Part shown: piece after piece, positions 1 to 10,319 of the stretch
How positions within the stretch are numbered: the stretch's first letter is position 1
How the letters are laid out: every line of letters starts with the position of its first letter
NCBI GenBank assembly: GCA_946811695.1
Contig: OX328126.1
Location: forward strand, 10,309,746-10,373,745
Source of the DNA: Gonocerus acuteangulatus
Lineage: Eukaryota; Arthropoda; Insecta; Hemiptera; Coreidae
Direction of reading: 5' to 3'
DNA: 64,000 nt
The notes under the pieces: generated by a model
The model's database searches: none
The model's input: only the letters and a program-made list of their open reading frames with translations
What the model was told of the DNA's origin: nothing
Program-made: the position numbers and the translations under genes

Positions 1-204
1 CTTGCTAATCTCCACCTAGGCAACACTGGAAAGAAAATTACTATTTCTGAACAATTCACTCTTCTTTAATTGAGAGTTTGGAACTCGTTACATCCGAACT
101 GTGAAGCCTAAACGTTTTTTTATATATATGATTATATAATGATGTAAAGTCATCAATGAGTTCCAGTTATTCTAATTATCAAGAACATCAACAAATAAAT
201 TTGA

Positions 205-443
205 GACATTATTCAAAATGGCTGTCAGAATATTAATGGTTCAGTGTAACCAATTTTTCTTGAACAAAACTTTTGACCTTTTGACCAAATTTCGAAATTT
301 GACTATTTTGACCTAGCCTAGGAGATTTCCCGTATCAAGAAATACATGTGTGCCAAGTTTGGTCCAAATTGGTCAAACGGTGTGGATTTGTATAAAGTAC
401 AAACAAACAGACAAACTTACAGGGGATTTTTATATATATAGAT
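205..443 (+). repeat. Family A repeat, 3' part
   Basis: Matches the reverse complement of 40976-41205 almost throughout, and its last ~120 bases match the internal units of the copy at 12136-13014. It contains the recognisable phrases GACCTAGCCTAGGAG and AACGGTGTGGATTTGTATAA and ends in a short TA-rich tail. No protein is encoded. It looks like the 3' end of a dispersed non-coding element of unknown class. Confidence 0.75.
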
Positions 444-445
444 TT

Positions 446-950
446 CCACATTTATTTATTTACCCTCGGGCTACACAAGAAATAATTACCCTGATTTTGG
501 GTCTCTGTTTATTCGGATGAATATATTCCTGTTCAGATCATCGGAGATTGTATTCAGCCAAATGATCATGGATGCGAGATGATCATTTGATCATGACTAG
601 TTCTCCATCCATGGATTAATGTAATCCTCTCCAACCGTTCCGATCGAATGGTTCACTCCAAACACACACCAAGCTAGTTCTGTCAGCTACACTCTCGAGT
701 AGGGCGATATCCAATTGGTTAAAGTGACACGCTAAATCCTGCTGAGTCCTGCTAAACCAGGATTTTGTTACACCAGTTTTAATATAAACTCATACCGTGT
801 TGTTTAAATTCAACCAAGTGTCGCTAATTCGATTCGATATAAAGAATTCGACCTTTGAAACGTCATTTATATATGAATATACAACCTGAATACCCGTGCT
901 TTGTTACGGCAGATAAGTAGTGAATGAATGAATGAATAAGGATGTTTATT
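446..950. other. No gene seen
   Basis: A+T-rich unique-looking DNA without a supported ORF. A short GAAT-type microsatellite near 920-940 is followed by two A-rich tracts (about 954-987). Confidence 0.5.
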
Positions 951-1118
951 TTACAAAAAAAAAAAAAAATAAAAAAAAAAAAAAAAATTAAAAACATAAT
1001 ATATGACAATGGTTCCAATCATTTTAAATATGAATATTTAAAGCTTATCAAAAAATAATTTATAAACAGAAAATGTGTGTATTTCAATAGTTTTAAACAT
1101 GAATATAAACTATTTATA

Positions 1119-1475
1119 AAAAAAAAAAAAAAAATCAGTCCCGTAACAGGCCACAAGGGCCCAGAGGGGCAGATACTGTAGAGGTATCTGATTCTTGACC
1201 GTACGGCACACTAGGGAGATAGTGTGGTCAACACTATGCTCCGGCCGCCTGATTTTCCCCTTGGCTGCTTCGACTGCTAGAGTCATTAGCACCCAAGGTA
1301 CCCATTATTAATTAAATTAATTAAAGGCTGGGTGAGCCTAGGGACGATCTGGGACCCCAAATCCAACCCTCGAACGGCAGCACTAGAAGAAAAAATCTTT
1401 AGTGCACGCTAGGGTTTTGAACCTGGTCCTCCAGTTCATTAGTCGAGTGCTCTACCACTGAGCTAACCTCACCCC
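1119..1475 (-). mobile_element. SINE-A copy (tRNA-like head)
   Basis: The reverse complement begins with a tRNA-like head carrying an A box (TTAGCTCAGTGGTAGAGC) and a B box-like GGTTCAAAACC, followed by a ~280-base body and a poly(A) tail, seen here as T-complement A-run at 1119-1133. The same element occurs at 5546-5766 (-), 14699-15030 (+) and 56582-56950 (+). Short ORFs inside it are incidental: the same 'protein' simply recurs with each SINE copy. The A and B boxes would be the internal RNA polymerase III promoter. Confidence 0.88.
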
Positions 1476-2796
1476 CAAACTATTTATAAACATTAACAAT
1501 TTTCCATTACCTATCTCAAAAAATAATTATTATTACGAAATAAGAGAAAAAAAATTAAGTAAACAGTACCAACAAAAAATAAGTAAGAAGTGTCATCGTT
1601 AAGTGATTGAAAAACATCTTTAGATAAAGACCTAGACTGACCGTCATGCCCAAGTCTCTCCAATCTCTATAATTTAGATTTTGAATTTTAAAAAATTGGT
1701 TTCATGAGAATTGATTGCGTATATCTGCGTGTCTGTGTTCCGTCTATATGGTTTCCTTTCCTTTTGTTGTGTCAGTAGTTAAATTCGTCGGTAAGTGTTT
1801 TTCTGTATTTAGTTGCGTCTCGTGCGTACCCCGCCACCTTGTACCAGACCTCTGTCATCAGTAAAGTTACTATTTTGGCACCGTCTATGTCCTTTCCCAG
1901 CCATCTCCTTCTGAATTCCTCCAGTATCGGACACCTGGTCAGGAAATGGAACATGGTTTCGTTTTCTTCCAGATTACAAAGAGAGCAAAGCTTTTCCCTT
2001 CCTTCCCTCCAAGGTCTATCATTCAATGAGAGCACTTCCGCTCTTACTTTAAAGACCCAACTTCTTCTTAGCTTTGGGAGTCTGTTATCTTTTAAATATT
2101 CTGCCGCTTCAAGTCTTTTCGGTATTAGTTCTCTGTACAGCTGTCTTGAGGTTGACTCAGTAACACCTTGGTGAAATAAGTCTATCTCATTTTCTAGTAT
2201 TTTATTTGTAAGGTTTGTCAGTTGCTCTGTCCATGTATCAATATTTTCTATGCTCAGGTCAAGTTATATGTTGTTCTCAACAGCGATTCGATGCCATTCT
2301 TTCCTCCATCCAACTTTACATTTTATTACATCCCTTGTTATTTCTTTCATTAAATGTTTGGTGTCATCCTGAAGCTGTCTTAATATCAATTTTATGTTCA
2401 ATTTTAATGTATAATGAAATAATGAAGATTTACCGGTTTCAAAACGAATTATGTGGTCTGGTGTATATTGTGGCAATAGGAATATTTTTTTGATGAAATG
2501 ACGTTGGAGTTTTTCAATGGTTTCATACCTCTTGTATCCCCAAATTTGTGCTCCATAACACAATACAGATCGGCAAACTGCATAGAATATTTTAAATTTA
2601 GAGTTCACTTGTATTTTGCTGTTATTTAAGATAATTTTCCACTTTTCTATTGCAAATTTAGCAACTGTAGCTTTTTCGCGCATGTTTTTTTTCAAAAGTG
2701 AGTCCTGGCGTGAATATTAGTCCCAAATATTTAAACTCATTTACCATTTCTAGTCTCAGATCTTTACATGTCCAGTGTTAGTTCCTTGCCAAGCAT

Positions 2797-3110
2797 CCTC
2801 CTTTTCTAAAGACTATCTACTCCTTTTCTAAAGACTATCTACTCCTTTTCTAAAGACTATCTCCTTTTCTAAAGACTATCTACTCCTTTTCTAAAGACTA
2901 TCTACTCCTTTTCTAAAGACTATCTACTCCTTTTCTAAAGACTATCTCCTTTTCTAAAGACTATCTACTCCTTTTCTAAAGACTATCTACTCCTTTTCTA
3001 AAGACTATCTACTCCTTTTCTAAAGACTATCTACTCCTTTTCTAAAGACTATCTACTCCTTTTCTAAAGACTATCTACTCCTTTTCTAAAGACTATCTCC
3101 TTTTCTAAAG
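2797..3110. repeat. 22-bp minisatellite inside a reverse transcriptase
   Basis: About 13-14 near-identical units of CTCCTTTTCTAAAGACTATC plus two bases, some with a 5-base deletion. The unit derives from the retrotransposon's own coding sequence (the IFRKG codons just right of the array at 3111-3130). It expanded after the copy had stopped being selected. Confidence 0.95.
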
Positions 3111-3341
3111 ATAATGATCTTTGTTTTTTGAATATTTATCTCCAAGTCCCATTTTTCACAATAAACTTCTAGGTATCTAATCATCAACTGAAGGGCTTGT
3201 GGGTGGTTGACTATCAACACTATATCATCTGCAAAAGCTAGATATTTTATCTTCACATTTCCAATGATAATTCCTCCTCCCAGATCTTCATCTAAGTCAT
3301 GTAGGTAGAGTATGAACAATGTTGGAGATAATAAGCAACCT

Positions 3342-3523
3342 GAGGGTCTCCCGTGGTCTAATGGCTAGCGCCTTGGATTCATAACCGGGAGATGGTGGGT
3401 TCGATTCCCAACCTCCGGCAGGAATTTTATCATCCCACGGCTCGCTGGTAAAATTCCTCGCTGCACCCTGGATGTCGGCGCTAATGACCTTGATGTAGAT
3501 GCGCCGTAAAAAAATAAAAAACA
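3342..3523 (+). mobile_element. SINE-B copy (tRNA-like head, hairpin tail)
   Basis: The head has an A box TGGTCTAATGGCTAGCGC and a B box GGTTCGATTCC, with a CAT-type anticodon loop. The tail forms a 6-bp hairpin CGGCGC (3476-3481) / GCGCCG (3501-3506) and then an A-rich end. It is flanked by a perfect 12-bp target site duplication AATAAGCAACCT at 3330-3341 and 3524-3535, proof of retroposition. Removing the SINE and one duplicate restores the reading of the host reverse transcriptase across this point. Related copies: 50882-51104 (-) and 61692-61863 (+). Confidence 0.95.
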
Positions 3524-3930
3524 AATAAGCAACCTTGTCTTACGCCGTTTTCTATAGAAAAAGTCTCAGATAACTCTTGTCCAGTCCATATTGCGCCATC
3601 CGTTTCTTCATATATTTTACTTAGGATATTTAAAAATTTTGCTGTCACTCCTATTTTTGTTAATTTGTAAAACAAAGCATTCCTGTGAACCTTGTCAAAA
3701 GCGGCTTTTAAATCTACGAAACAACATTATATTTTTTTTCTCTTTTGCGAGAGTGCCAGCTCCACCATGTTACTAAAAAGAAATAAGTTTTTAATCATAT
3801 GTACCCCTGTTTTTTCTAAACCCTGCTTGCGTTTCCTTGACTATGTTCATGCTTTCCATCCATTCATTTAGTCTTGTTTGTAGGATTCCACAAAATAATT
3901 CGTCAGATCTTGCCTATTCATTAGATATTT

Positions 3931-4430
3931 TTAGTGCTGTAGAGGGGGGGGGGACCTTAAATATTAACATTGCCTAACGTTATACAAGACAGCAGCTTCG
4001 GGACTCATCCTGTATGCCATTGGCACCTGAGGGCCTCTTTTAAAGGCCAGGCACAGAAAAATGCTTACTACAAGTCTTACAAAACTGTCAGCTGATGAGC
4101 TTTGCCTAATTGCGTGTGTTCCGCCATTTCAGATCGTTATAATGTTCACAATGGCATGCAGAAGAAAACTCGCTGACCTGCAAATTCCAGCTCAAGTTTC
4201 AAAGGAATTGAATAATAGAACCGTATAAGCGATGCTCGGCGGCAGATGGAACTGAAAAGGCTAAGCAACAAGTTCATAACTGAGTCACTGCCCGGGTAAA
4301 CTCTGTATCTTGAAGTAAAGCCCAGAAATATTTCGCTACGATAGCCGACTGAGAAACTTACGATTGGCTAGCCCAAAATTTCCACTTTACACAGTTCCTA
4401 TCGGGTAACGGCGGTTTCGACACTTATCAC
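3931..4430. other. No gene seen
   Basis: No supported ORF or known element apart from a short G-run near 3944-3952. Confidence 0.45.
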
Positions 4431-4439
4431 TAAAGGTTT

Positions 4440-4750
4440 AAAAGGAGAGACACGTTGGAAGCGTGTTTGCCAGCCCGCACCAGTGTAGGAGTAGCGTGGG
4501 GAACGTCTTTGCCAGCCCGCACCAGCGTAGGATTAGCGTGGTGAACGTCTTTGCCAGCCCACACCAGCGTAGGAGTAGCGTGGGGAACGTCTTTGCCAGC
4601 CCGCACTAGCGTAGGAGTAGCGTGGGGAACGTCTTTGCCAGCCCGCATCAGAGCGGGATTAGCGTTGGGGAGCGTGTTCGCCAGCCTGTTCAAGAGTAGG
4701 AGTAGCTTAGGGGAGCATGTTTGCCAGCTTGTACCAGCTTAGAAGTAGCG
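4440..4750. repeat. 42-bp minisatellite
   Basis: About seven units with a period of exactly 42 bp (GCCAGCCCGC at 4469, 4511 and 4553). The first units are closely alike and the last two are more diverged. Because 42 is a multiple of three, every frame yields a 14-residue repeat, so the ORFs here are by-products of the array rather than evidence of a protein. Confidence 0.93.
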
Positions 4751-5510
4751 ATGACAAGGTTAAGAATTTAAAGTAAGCGATGATAAGATTTTACAGATTA
4801 ACAAAGTCGTCGAATAATACGTTTAAATAGGGATGCTGTTTAACGAGTTTCGTGGTGAGTTTCGGTGGCGGCAGCTATTCTGTTAAAAGACTCTAACACT
4901 CACTAATGCTTATAAGCATTCAAATATGTCTGCGTATCATTTTAACAGGGGTCATTTTCGGTGGTGTCTACTATGTAGAAGATAAAGACTTTTGGTCAAT
5001 TTCATAACTAAACTCATCAATGCGCCTCAATATCTGATCAATAAATTTTATTAGATTGAAAATTATCCCAAATAAACTTCGTTATTTAGGTACTCTCTGA
5101 ATGTAAGTAATACTTCTAAATTATCTAGGACAAACATTTGATGTGGTTTGACTCCTTTAGGGGAAGGCGCTGGGATTAAATTGCAATTTGAAATTCTGAA
5201 TCAAACCTGACTCGATTTCCGTGTAATTGTTGTTTGCGAATATCTAACGAGCCCCGTGGTTTATTCTACATCACTTATGCTGATTCTCTGCATGAATGAT
5301 AGACAAACACTAGGGGTTTGTGTTTACATTTAGTTATTCTAGGGGAATCAAGCACTGAATGGCTGGGAAATCATCAGACATTCAGGGAAGTATTTACAAA
5401 CTTTTAGCACATTCTAAAGAAAGGTAGTTTTTGAGGCTGTTCACATAAATTTGTACTTTTTTTTGTATTTTAAAAAGAGCAAGGTCGTGAAAATAAATAA
5501 ATAAATTAAA
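4751..5510. other. No gene seen
   Basis: A+T-rich. A phrase at 4945-4975 (GGGGTCATTTTCGGTGGTGT) recurs in altered form near 10278-10310, so part of this is old dispersed repeat. A (TC)n run ends the stretch at 5518-5537. Confidence 0.45.
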
Positions 5511-5545
5511 AACCTCTCTCTCTCTCTCTCTCTCCTCCCCCCCAA

Positions 5546-5766
5546 TCCTCTCAGACCCGTAACAGGGCACAGAGGAGCAGATACTGTAGACGTCTTCAGT
5601 ACTATGCACCGGCCGTCAGATTTTCCCCTTTACAGGTTTTCATTATTAAATGAACGAAAGGCTGGATGCCTTGGATTGAGTAAAATACAATATAGCATTT
5701 GAGTTTTGAGCTCAGGTCCACCAGCATATTCGCCGAGAGCTCTATCACTGAGCTAACCACTCCTCC
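5546..5766 (-). mobile_element. SINE-A copy, internally deleted
   Basis: Reverse complement shows the same head with the TTAGCTCAG box and the same body as the copy at 1119-1475, but part of the middle is missing and the B box region has drifted. It ends about 85 bases before the RNase kappa-like ORF. Confidence 0.8.
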
Positions 5767-5850
5767 ATAACATCTAAACACATATCATAAAAATTAATTA
5801 TAAGTTTATTATTAGCCTATTTTTATGCATATGATCTATTTGGACAGTGA

Positions 5851-6192
5851 ATGAAAATGGGTACAAGGTTACTCTTCGCCTGGTGCTACGCCATTCTCGG
5901 ATTGTGGGGTGCCGTCCAACTTCTTATCACGGGTATCTGCTACTCCTACAAGTTCCTGGCGATAGTCCATCCGGTACTCAAGGGCTTTACAGAAGTGGAT
6001 TATACAAAAGATGACTTCATAAAAAAGTTCGAAGAAAGGGTCAAGGAAATGGCGCTTCGTTGCTATTCTGGTGCTTTCGTCCTGTTTTTGGTGTTCGTCG
6101 CCTCAGTCTTCGGCATATTCTTCTGTAGCGGCGTTCCGAAGGAGAAGAAACATCAACACTCGACGTCAAGTAGAACTTCAATAACGCAATAA
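5851..6192 (+). CDS. Ribonuclease kappa-like two-membrane protein
   Basis: A 113-residue ORF, more G+C-rich than its surroundings, with G or C in many third positions, unlike the spurious ORFs nearby. The protein has a hydrophobic segment at residues 6-31 containing LWGAVQL, a polar and acidic loop (about 40-70), a second hydrophobic segment at 72-93 starting RCYSGA, and a basic, Ser/Thr-rich C-tail. This two-segment layout, the W-G-x-x-Q-L motif and the Cys at the start of segment 2 match the ribonuclease kappa (RNASEK) family, small membrane proteins of about 95-100 residues associated with the V-ATPase membrane sector and reported to have RNase activity. The tail is 10-15 residues longer than usual. 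Two Met codons lie close together (residues 1 and 3); the first was chosen. No intron is visible and an AATAAA lies at 6304-6309, so a retrocopy is possible. Family call is from recalled motif similarity only. Confidence 0.6.
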   Translation: MKMGTRLLFAWCYAILGLWGAVQLLITGICYSYKFLAIVHPVLKGFTEVDYTKDDFIKKFEERVKEMALRCYSGAFVLFLVFVASVFGIFFCSGVPKEKKHQHSTSSRTSITQ

Positions 6193-6303
6193 GTAGAAAT
6201 CGTTCATGCCATGGAAATGGATAGCAAAAATTTATGTGGTTAAAGTATGTAGTGAACTTTTGCTAGCAGCGAGAATACATATGCTTAGTAACATTTTGAA
6301 AGA

Positions 6304-6309
6304 AATAAA
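6304..6309 (+). terminator. Candidate polyadenylation signal
   Basis: AATAAA 112 bases after the stop codon of the RNase kappa-like ORF. Such hexamers are common by chance in A+T-rich DNA, so support is modest. Confidence 0.35.
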
Positions 6310-6374
6310 ACGATCAAATTTTCTGTTCCTAACTTCTATCCGAACATCCTTAAGCTACTTAAATCAAACAACCG

Positions 6375-6637
6375 GAGACCCGGTAGCCGTAAGCGTTAAG
6401 GCGTGAGCACTTATCACTCCGTGCCAAAGGTCGAGGGTTCGATTCCCACTAGGGGTGGTGGCTTCTCTTTTGAATGCGCCAGTTTTCCCTTTGGTCAATG
6501 AAGTTAAGCAACTTCGGGTGTTGCCAGTACCTGAATGTGTGACCAATCACATGCTGTTAGTATAATAGAAGGGTGGCAACCTGTTGACAGCCCGGCGTTA
6601 ATAGCACAACTGTTGAAACGCCGCTAAAACACCAAAA
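6375..6637 (+). mobile_element. Composite SINE: tRNA-like head on a 5S-SINE body
   Basis: The first ~90 bases (6375-6465) match the tRNA-like head of SINE-C (compare 44936 and 56021), with B box GGTTCGATTCC. From about 6472 on, the sequence matches the 5S-derived SINE at 7362-7554, starting inside the 5S part and including GAAGTTAAGCAACTTCGGG. The tail has the hairpin CGGCGTT (6593-6599) / AACGCCG (6617-6623). This is a head-switched SINE, or one SINE that landed in another; no internal poly(A) or target duplication marks the join. Confidence 0.8.
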
Positions 6638-6645
6638 ATAGAATC

Positions 6646-7354
6646 GGTAAAAATGCAGTTTCCCGCCCTCCAAACCAATTTCTTTCAAATTTTGTACAAT
6701 AACGTATTTTGATGCACTAAACACGAATACGATAAAAAAACTGTCGGATTTAACTAAAAAGGAAGTTATTAAGCACTAAAGTTCACTGTTATGCAGGTTA
6801 TGAGAGCTATTAATTATAGCGAGTTGGATTGACTGGGGTTTTCTTCTTGAGCGAGCGTAGCGAGCGGAAACGCATAGCACGTATACCCTTAAGCGACAGG
6901 TGACGATGCCCTTAAACTTGCCAATATTTTCGAATAAATGGTTTCTGAACATTTCAAATGAGAGTTCTCTGTTTCCCAACGTTACATATCTGCGCATGCG
7001 CGTGTTTAAAAATTCGCTGATGACGCCTAGTTTTATAACCTTCCTAACATTAGTGCTTAATATTATATTCTATTAATTTTAGCGAGTTGGATTGACTGGG
7101 GTTTTGTTATCTTCTTGAGCGAGCGTAGCGAGCGGAAACGCATAGCATGTATGCCTTAAAGTCGTCACAAATTTAGTTGTTTACATTAGCTCTCATAACC
7201 TGCATAACAGTGAACTTAAGTGCATAATAACCTCTTTCCTAGTTAAATCCGACTTTTTTTTTTTTTATCGTATTCGTGTTTAGTGCATCAAAATACGTTA
7301 TTGTGCAAAATTTGAAAGAAATCGGTTTGGAGGGCAGGAAACTGCATTTTTACC
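6646..7354. mobile_element. Long-TIR foldback element, copy 1
   Basis: The first ~185 bases and last ~185 bases are inverted copies of each other, beginning GGTAAAAATGCAGTTTCC. Between them is a direct duplication of a block containing GAGCGAGCGTAGCGAGCGG (around 6815-6890 and 7078-7160). A second copy at 56971-57712 has an 8-bp target duplication; this one shows no matching 8-mer at its ends. No transposase is encoded, so it is a non-autonomous DNA element. An 8-bp duplication fits hAT- or P-type superfamilies, but the termini do not decide it. Confidence 0.85.
6991..7002. promoter_or_regulatory. NRF1-like palindrome
   Basis: TGCGCATGCGCG matches the known consensus of NRF1/Ewg-type factors. 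It lies in the left half of the foldback element; the corresponding place in copy 2 (about 57331) is mutated. Functional use is unproven. Confidence 0.3.
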
Positions 7355-7361
7355 ATTCCAT

Positions 7362-7554
7362 GTAACAACGGCCATAGCCACGTTGAATGCACCGGTTCCC
7401 GTTGGTCACCGAAGTTAAGCAACTTCGGGTGTTGCCAGTACCTGAATGTGTGACCAATCACATGCTGTTGGTATAATAGAAGGGTGGCAACCTGTTGACA
7501 GCCCGGCGTTATTAGCACAACTGTTGAAACGCCGCTAAACCACCAAAAATAAAA
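7362..7554 (+). mobile_element. 5S rRNA-derived SINE
   Basis: Starts with a 5S rRNA-like stretch (CGGCCATAGCCACGTTGAAT, GAAGTTAAGCAACTTCGGG, internal control region-like GTACCTGAATG) of ~110 bases, then a ~50-base body and a tail hairpin CGGCGTT (7504-7510) / AACGCCG (7528-7534). It resembles the SINE3-type arrangement known in fish and insects, where the 5S part supplies the internal promoter. It lies immediately right of the foldback element, with a partner on the left at 6375-6637. Confidence 0.9.
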
Positions 7555-7989
7555 TCTATTTAACTTAATGTTTACACATATATCAGGTGTATATTATATT
7601 TGTAAGATACGCAAAAACACATTGCTGTTCAATAAATAAGCGATTTACTACATTATATTTGCCAAAATACATTGTCAACGGATTGATCAACCATTTTTTG
7701 GGCTACTATAAATAGACAATATAAAACATTACATAAGTTATATCGAAACTCTACTCAAACCAACTGGTTGATCAAATAGCTCACTGGTTTTTCGGTGGGA
7801 TTCTGAGGTTATTACAAAATGTACAAATATTTCATGTTTAAATTAAAATTAATCTTATTGTTACGTATCAAATGCCTAATTTACAGCTAATTCCTAACAG
7901 ATGTTAAGTCCCTGGTGTTTTGTCCTAATTTCATGACAGTTGAACCTCATTGATCTATATTACCCAGTGATCTATATTATAAACAAGCT

Positions 7990-8092
7990 GACTAGGGCTT
8001 CGATATAACCTTGAGCGAGCGGAAACACATCGCAATTATGCCATTAACATACCTGCTACGCGTTTCCGTAAGGTTATATCGAAACCCTAGTC
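7990..8092. repeat. Inverted repeat, 23-bp arms
   Basis: GACTAGGGCTTCGATATAAC plus three bases (7990-8012) pairs with 8070-8092 with one mismatch, enclosing 57 bases. The loop contains GAGCGAGCGGAAAC, a phrase also inside the foldback element at 6646-7354, so it is probably a relic of a related element. Confidence 0.85.
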
Positions 8093-8099
8093 GAACTCG

Positions 8100-8430
8100 G
8101 TGATAATATTCATAAATGAGTCAATACATTTCAAATGGTTCAGAAAAAAATAATCTGGTTGCTTGAACCTTTAAAAAAAAAATCCTTCACGCAGGAGCTG
8201 CATAACTAAGCACTTTCCTCAGAATTTTTGCAGTGTAGACTACATTACTGAATAATTTTCTGTAAATAACCTATATAAATAAAATAAAAACGTGAATAGT
8301 TCTGCTCATTTGCATTTCTTATGAGAACTGTTCAATTATTAATTTTGTAAATAATTTGCTTCCAGAGTTATGTTAATACATGATACCGTACTACTTAATA
8401 AATACACAAAAACTTCATTTTCCGTCTTTT
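8100..8430. other. No gene seen
   Basis: A+T-rich, no ORF or repeat recognised. Confidence 0.4.
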
Positions 8431-8434
8431 GATC

Positions 8435-8952
8435 TGACGCAGGAAGAGGTTACAGTCCCCCTAGTGGGAGATAGTGCTATTCGCGGCGGCTTTGGGAACC
8501 AACGTCTGGCAGACTAATTCTAATGAAATAGAGTTTAAAGTAAACCCTCCTTTCCAATAGACTGATTTACTTCATTTTTACAAAACTTCTTTCTCATGAG
8601 ATAACCACGACGTATACCGCGTTTAGTTACAATACAGCAGAAATTACGACCGGTATGAGTATATTAGTACTTCAGGTCCAGAGTAAACCCCCCCTCCAAA
8701 TAACCCGATTTAGTTTGTTTTTACAACCCATTTTTCTCTGTTGATTACCACCACGAATACCGAGTTTCGTTGAAATTTAATAAAAATTACGGCTGGTAGT
8801 GGCAAATTGGTAATGTGGATCCGGGGTAAACCCCCCTCTCGGTGGTCCGATTTTGGTGGTTAACGAACTCGTTCAATCGTTTGCTAATTGAACGCTATAT
8901 ACCACGTTTCGTGAAGAAAAAACAAGAACTCTGGCCGCTATCGTGTTAACAG

Positions 8953-8996
<44 letters not shown>
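8435..8996 (+). repeat. Degenerate element with three 143-bp internal units
   Basis: The phrase GTAAACCC...CCGATTT starts at 8540, 8683 and 8826, a constant 143-bp spacing with much divergence between units. The block ends in (CA)n then (TA)n at about 8953-8996. The architecture (degenerate tandem units leading into a dinucleotide tail) parallels family A. Class unknown. Confidence 0.65.
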
Positions 8997-8997
<1 letters not shown>

Positions 8998-9059
8998 AAT
9001 CAATCAATCAATCAATAATTACTGTATTTTGTAAATTACAATTACAATTTACAGGGAGT

Positions 9060-9790
9060 CTGTTTAAATTATGTATTTATTTATTTATTTATTTATTTAT
9101 GATGATGCTCCGCATCTAAAGCGAAGAGCATTTAATTCCCTGTATTAAGCTGATGCAGGTGTTGAACCTAACGATGTCACTCCAAAACAGTAGTTGCTAC
9201 AGACAATGATGTATAGTAATGATAAGTATGTATAAGGTATAAATAGTAAACGAAACAAAAATTAAATAGAAATATGTATAAAGAAAAATAATTAAATAAA
9301 ATTAGAATACATGAGGTGTTTATTAATGAATAGAGTGAATTATATTTCATTATTATTGCAAAAAAGGTGAAATGGATTCTTATGGTTATGTATTATATTT
9401 TGTCGTACATGTTAGTGTTTTTTAAATATGTCAATATTGTGTTAATATAATGGCTGCCTTCAGAAAGTATGTCAGTCAGGTCATGACGAATGTCCAAGTT
9501 ATGCCGTAACCGACAGTCTGTTAGAATATGATTTACAGTAAGATCTGTGTTACAAGTCGTGCATTTGGGTTTGTCCGTTTTTGTCATCAGGTACTCGTGG
9601 GTAATGCGTGTATGGCCGATTCTTAGTCTCGCAAGGACTACTTCTTCTCGGCGTGAGCTCCTGTACGATGATGTCCAGTCTGTAATAGTCGGTTTAATAG
9701 TCCTTAGTTTATTGTCAGTCACAGTATGCCAATCAAGTCGCCATTTGTCGAGTATGGTTCGACAAATGGCGACAAATTATGTATAAGCCA
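9060..9790 (-). pseudogene. RNase H-type non-LTR retrotransposon, 3' fragment
   Basis: The minus-strand ORF 9393-9722 encodes the C-terminus of a LINE ORF2: an RLRIGHTRITHEYL stretch followed by a zinc ribbon (CTTC...HILTDC) and a conserved end. The same end occurs in 25075-25695, 26615-29408, 51120-52256 and 54416-55210. The 3' UTR (9060-9392) includes a (TTTA)n run. The copy is cut off upstream of the zinc ribbon. Confidence 0.85.
9737..9773. repeat. Perfect 15-bp hairpin at a retrotransposon 5' end
   Basis: GTCGCCATTTGTCGA (9737-9751) pairs perfectly with 9759-9773 around a 7-base loop. It lies at the 5' edge of the truncated retrotransposon just left of it, as expected if reverse transcription ended by snap-back on its own product. 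Confidence 0.9.
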
Positions 9791-10199
9791 TAGTGGTGTA
9801 TAAACAGTAATTAAAAAAAAAAAAATAATAATAAGAAAAATCAACAAATACCTATTCAACAGAGAAAAAAAAACTATATAAAATAAAATAATATTACTAT
9901 TGAGAGTAAAGTAATAAAGGGAAAATTTTCTAAATCTCAAATACATATTGAAAAAAAAAATACATACATATTTGAATTATTTCCGCTTCGAATAATCATA
10001 AACTTGACGTTAACATTTAAATAATAATTATAATAAGAAAAATAAAAACTTCACTTTTCACATTGAGTGACGAGGTTGAATAGGCTACTACATTTATTGA
10101 TGGTTATGGTGGCGAAGTAGTGCCATAATGTTCTTTTATGTCTTCCAGTTTCAAGGTGCAGAGATTAAGTCTCAAATTTCCTGAGTACCACTTCAAAGA

Positions 10200-10205
10200 A
10201 CAATT

Positions 10206-10264
<59 letters not shown>
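10200..10264. repeat. (TA)n microsatellite
   Basis: A nearly pure TA run with one interruption at about 10224. It is the source of a spurious Ile/Tyr ORF. Confidence 0.97.
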
Positions 10265-10268
<4 letters not shown>

Positions 10269-10319
10269 ACAAATTTTAACGGGGGTCATTTTCGATGTCT
10301 ACTAGGTAGGATCGATAAA

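Larger units (their letters stand above)
1772..3930 (-). pseudogene. Non-LTR retrotransposon ORF2 remnant, copy 1
   Basis: Reverse transcriptase of a LINE-type element, broken by frameshifts, a tandem expansion and a SINE. On the minus strand the order is motif A FVDLKAAFDKV (around 3690-3720), the GVRQGCLL motif (around 3535-3560), the catalytic FADD box (around 3225-3240), a thumb region (2264-2695) and a C-terminal zinc ribbon with CSLC...HFLTRC (around 1900-1990), ending at a stop at 1772. The thumb and zinc-ribbon parts match copy 2 at 19833-21823, so both belong to one family. The SINE at 3342-3523 lies exactly between the GCLL and SPTLF codons. The minisatellite at 2797-3110 disrupts the region after KTKIIIF. 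Clade not assigned; no endonuclease domain is left. Confidence 0.85.

Noticed and set aside
1110..1292. 60-codon ORF also found at 56766-56975
   Set aside because: Identical peptide arises because both lie in SINE-A copies.
3341..3418. Functional tRNA gene
   Set aside because: The tRNA-like region continues into a SINE body and tail with a target duplication; the same head recurs at 50937-51104 and 61692.
4430..4693. 87-codon ORF with a 14-residue repeat
   Set aside because: The 42-bp minisatellite unit explains the repeat, and both strands are open.
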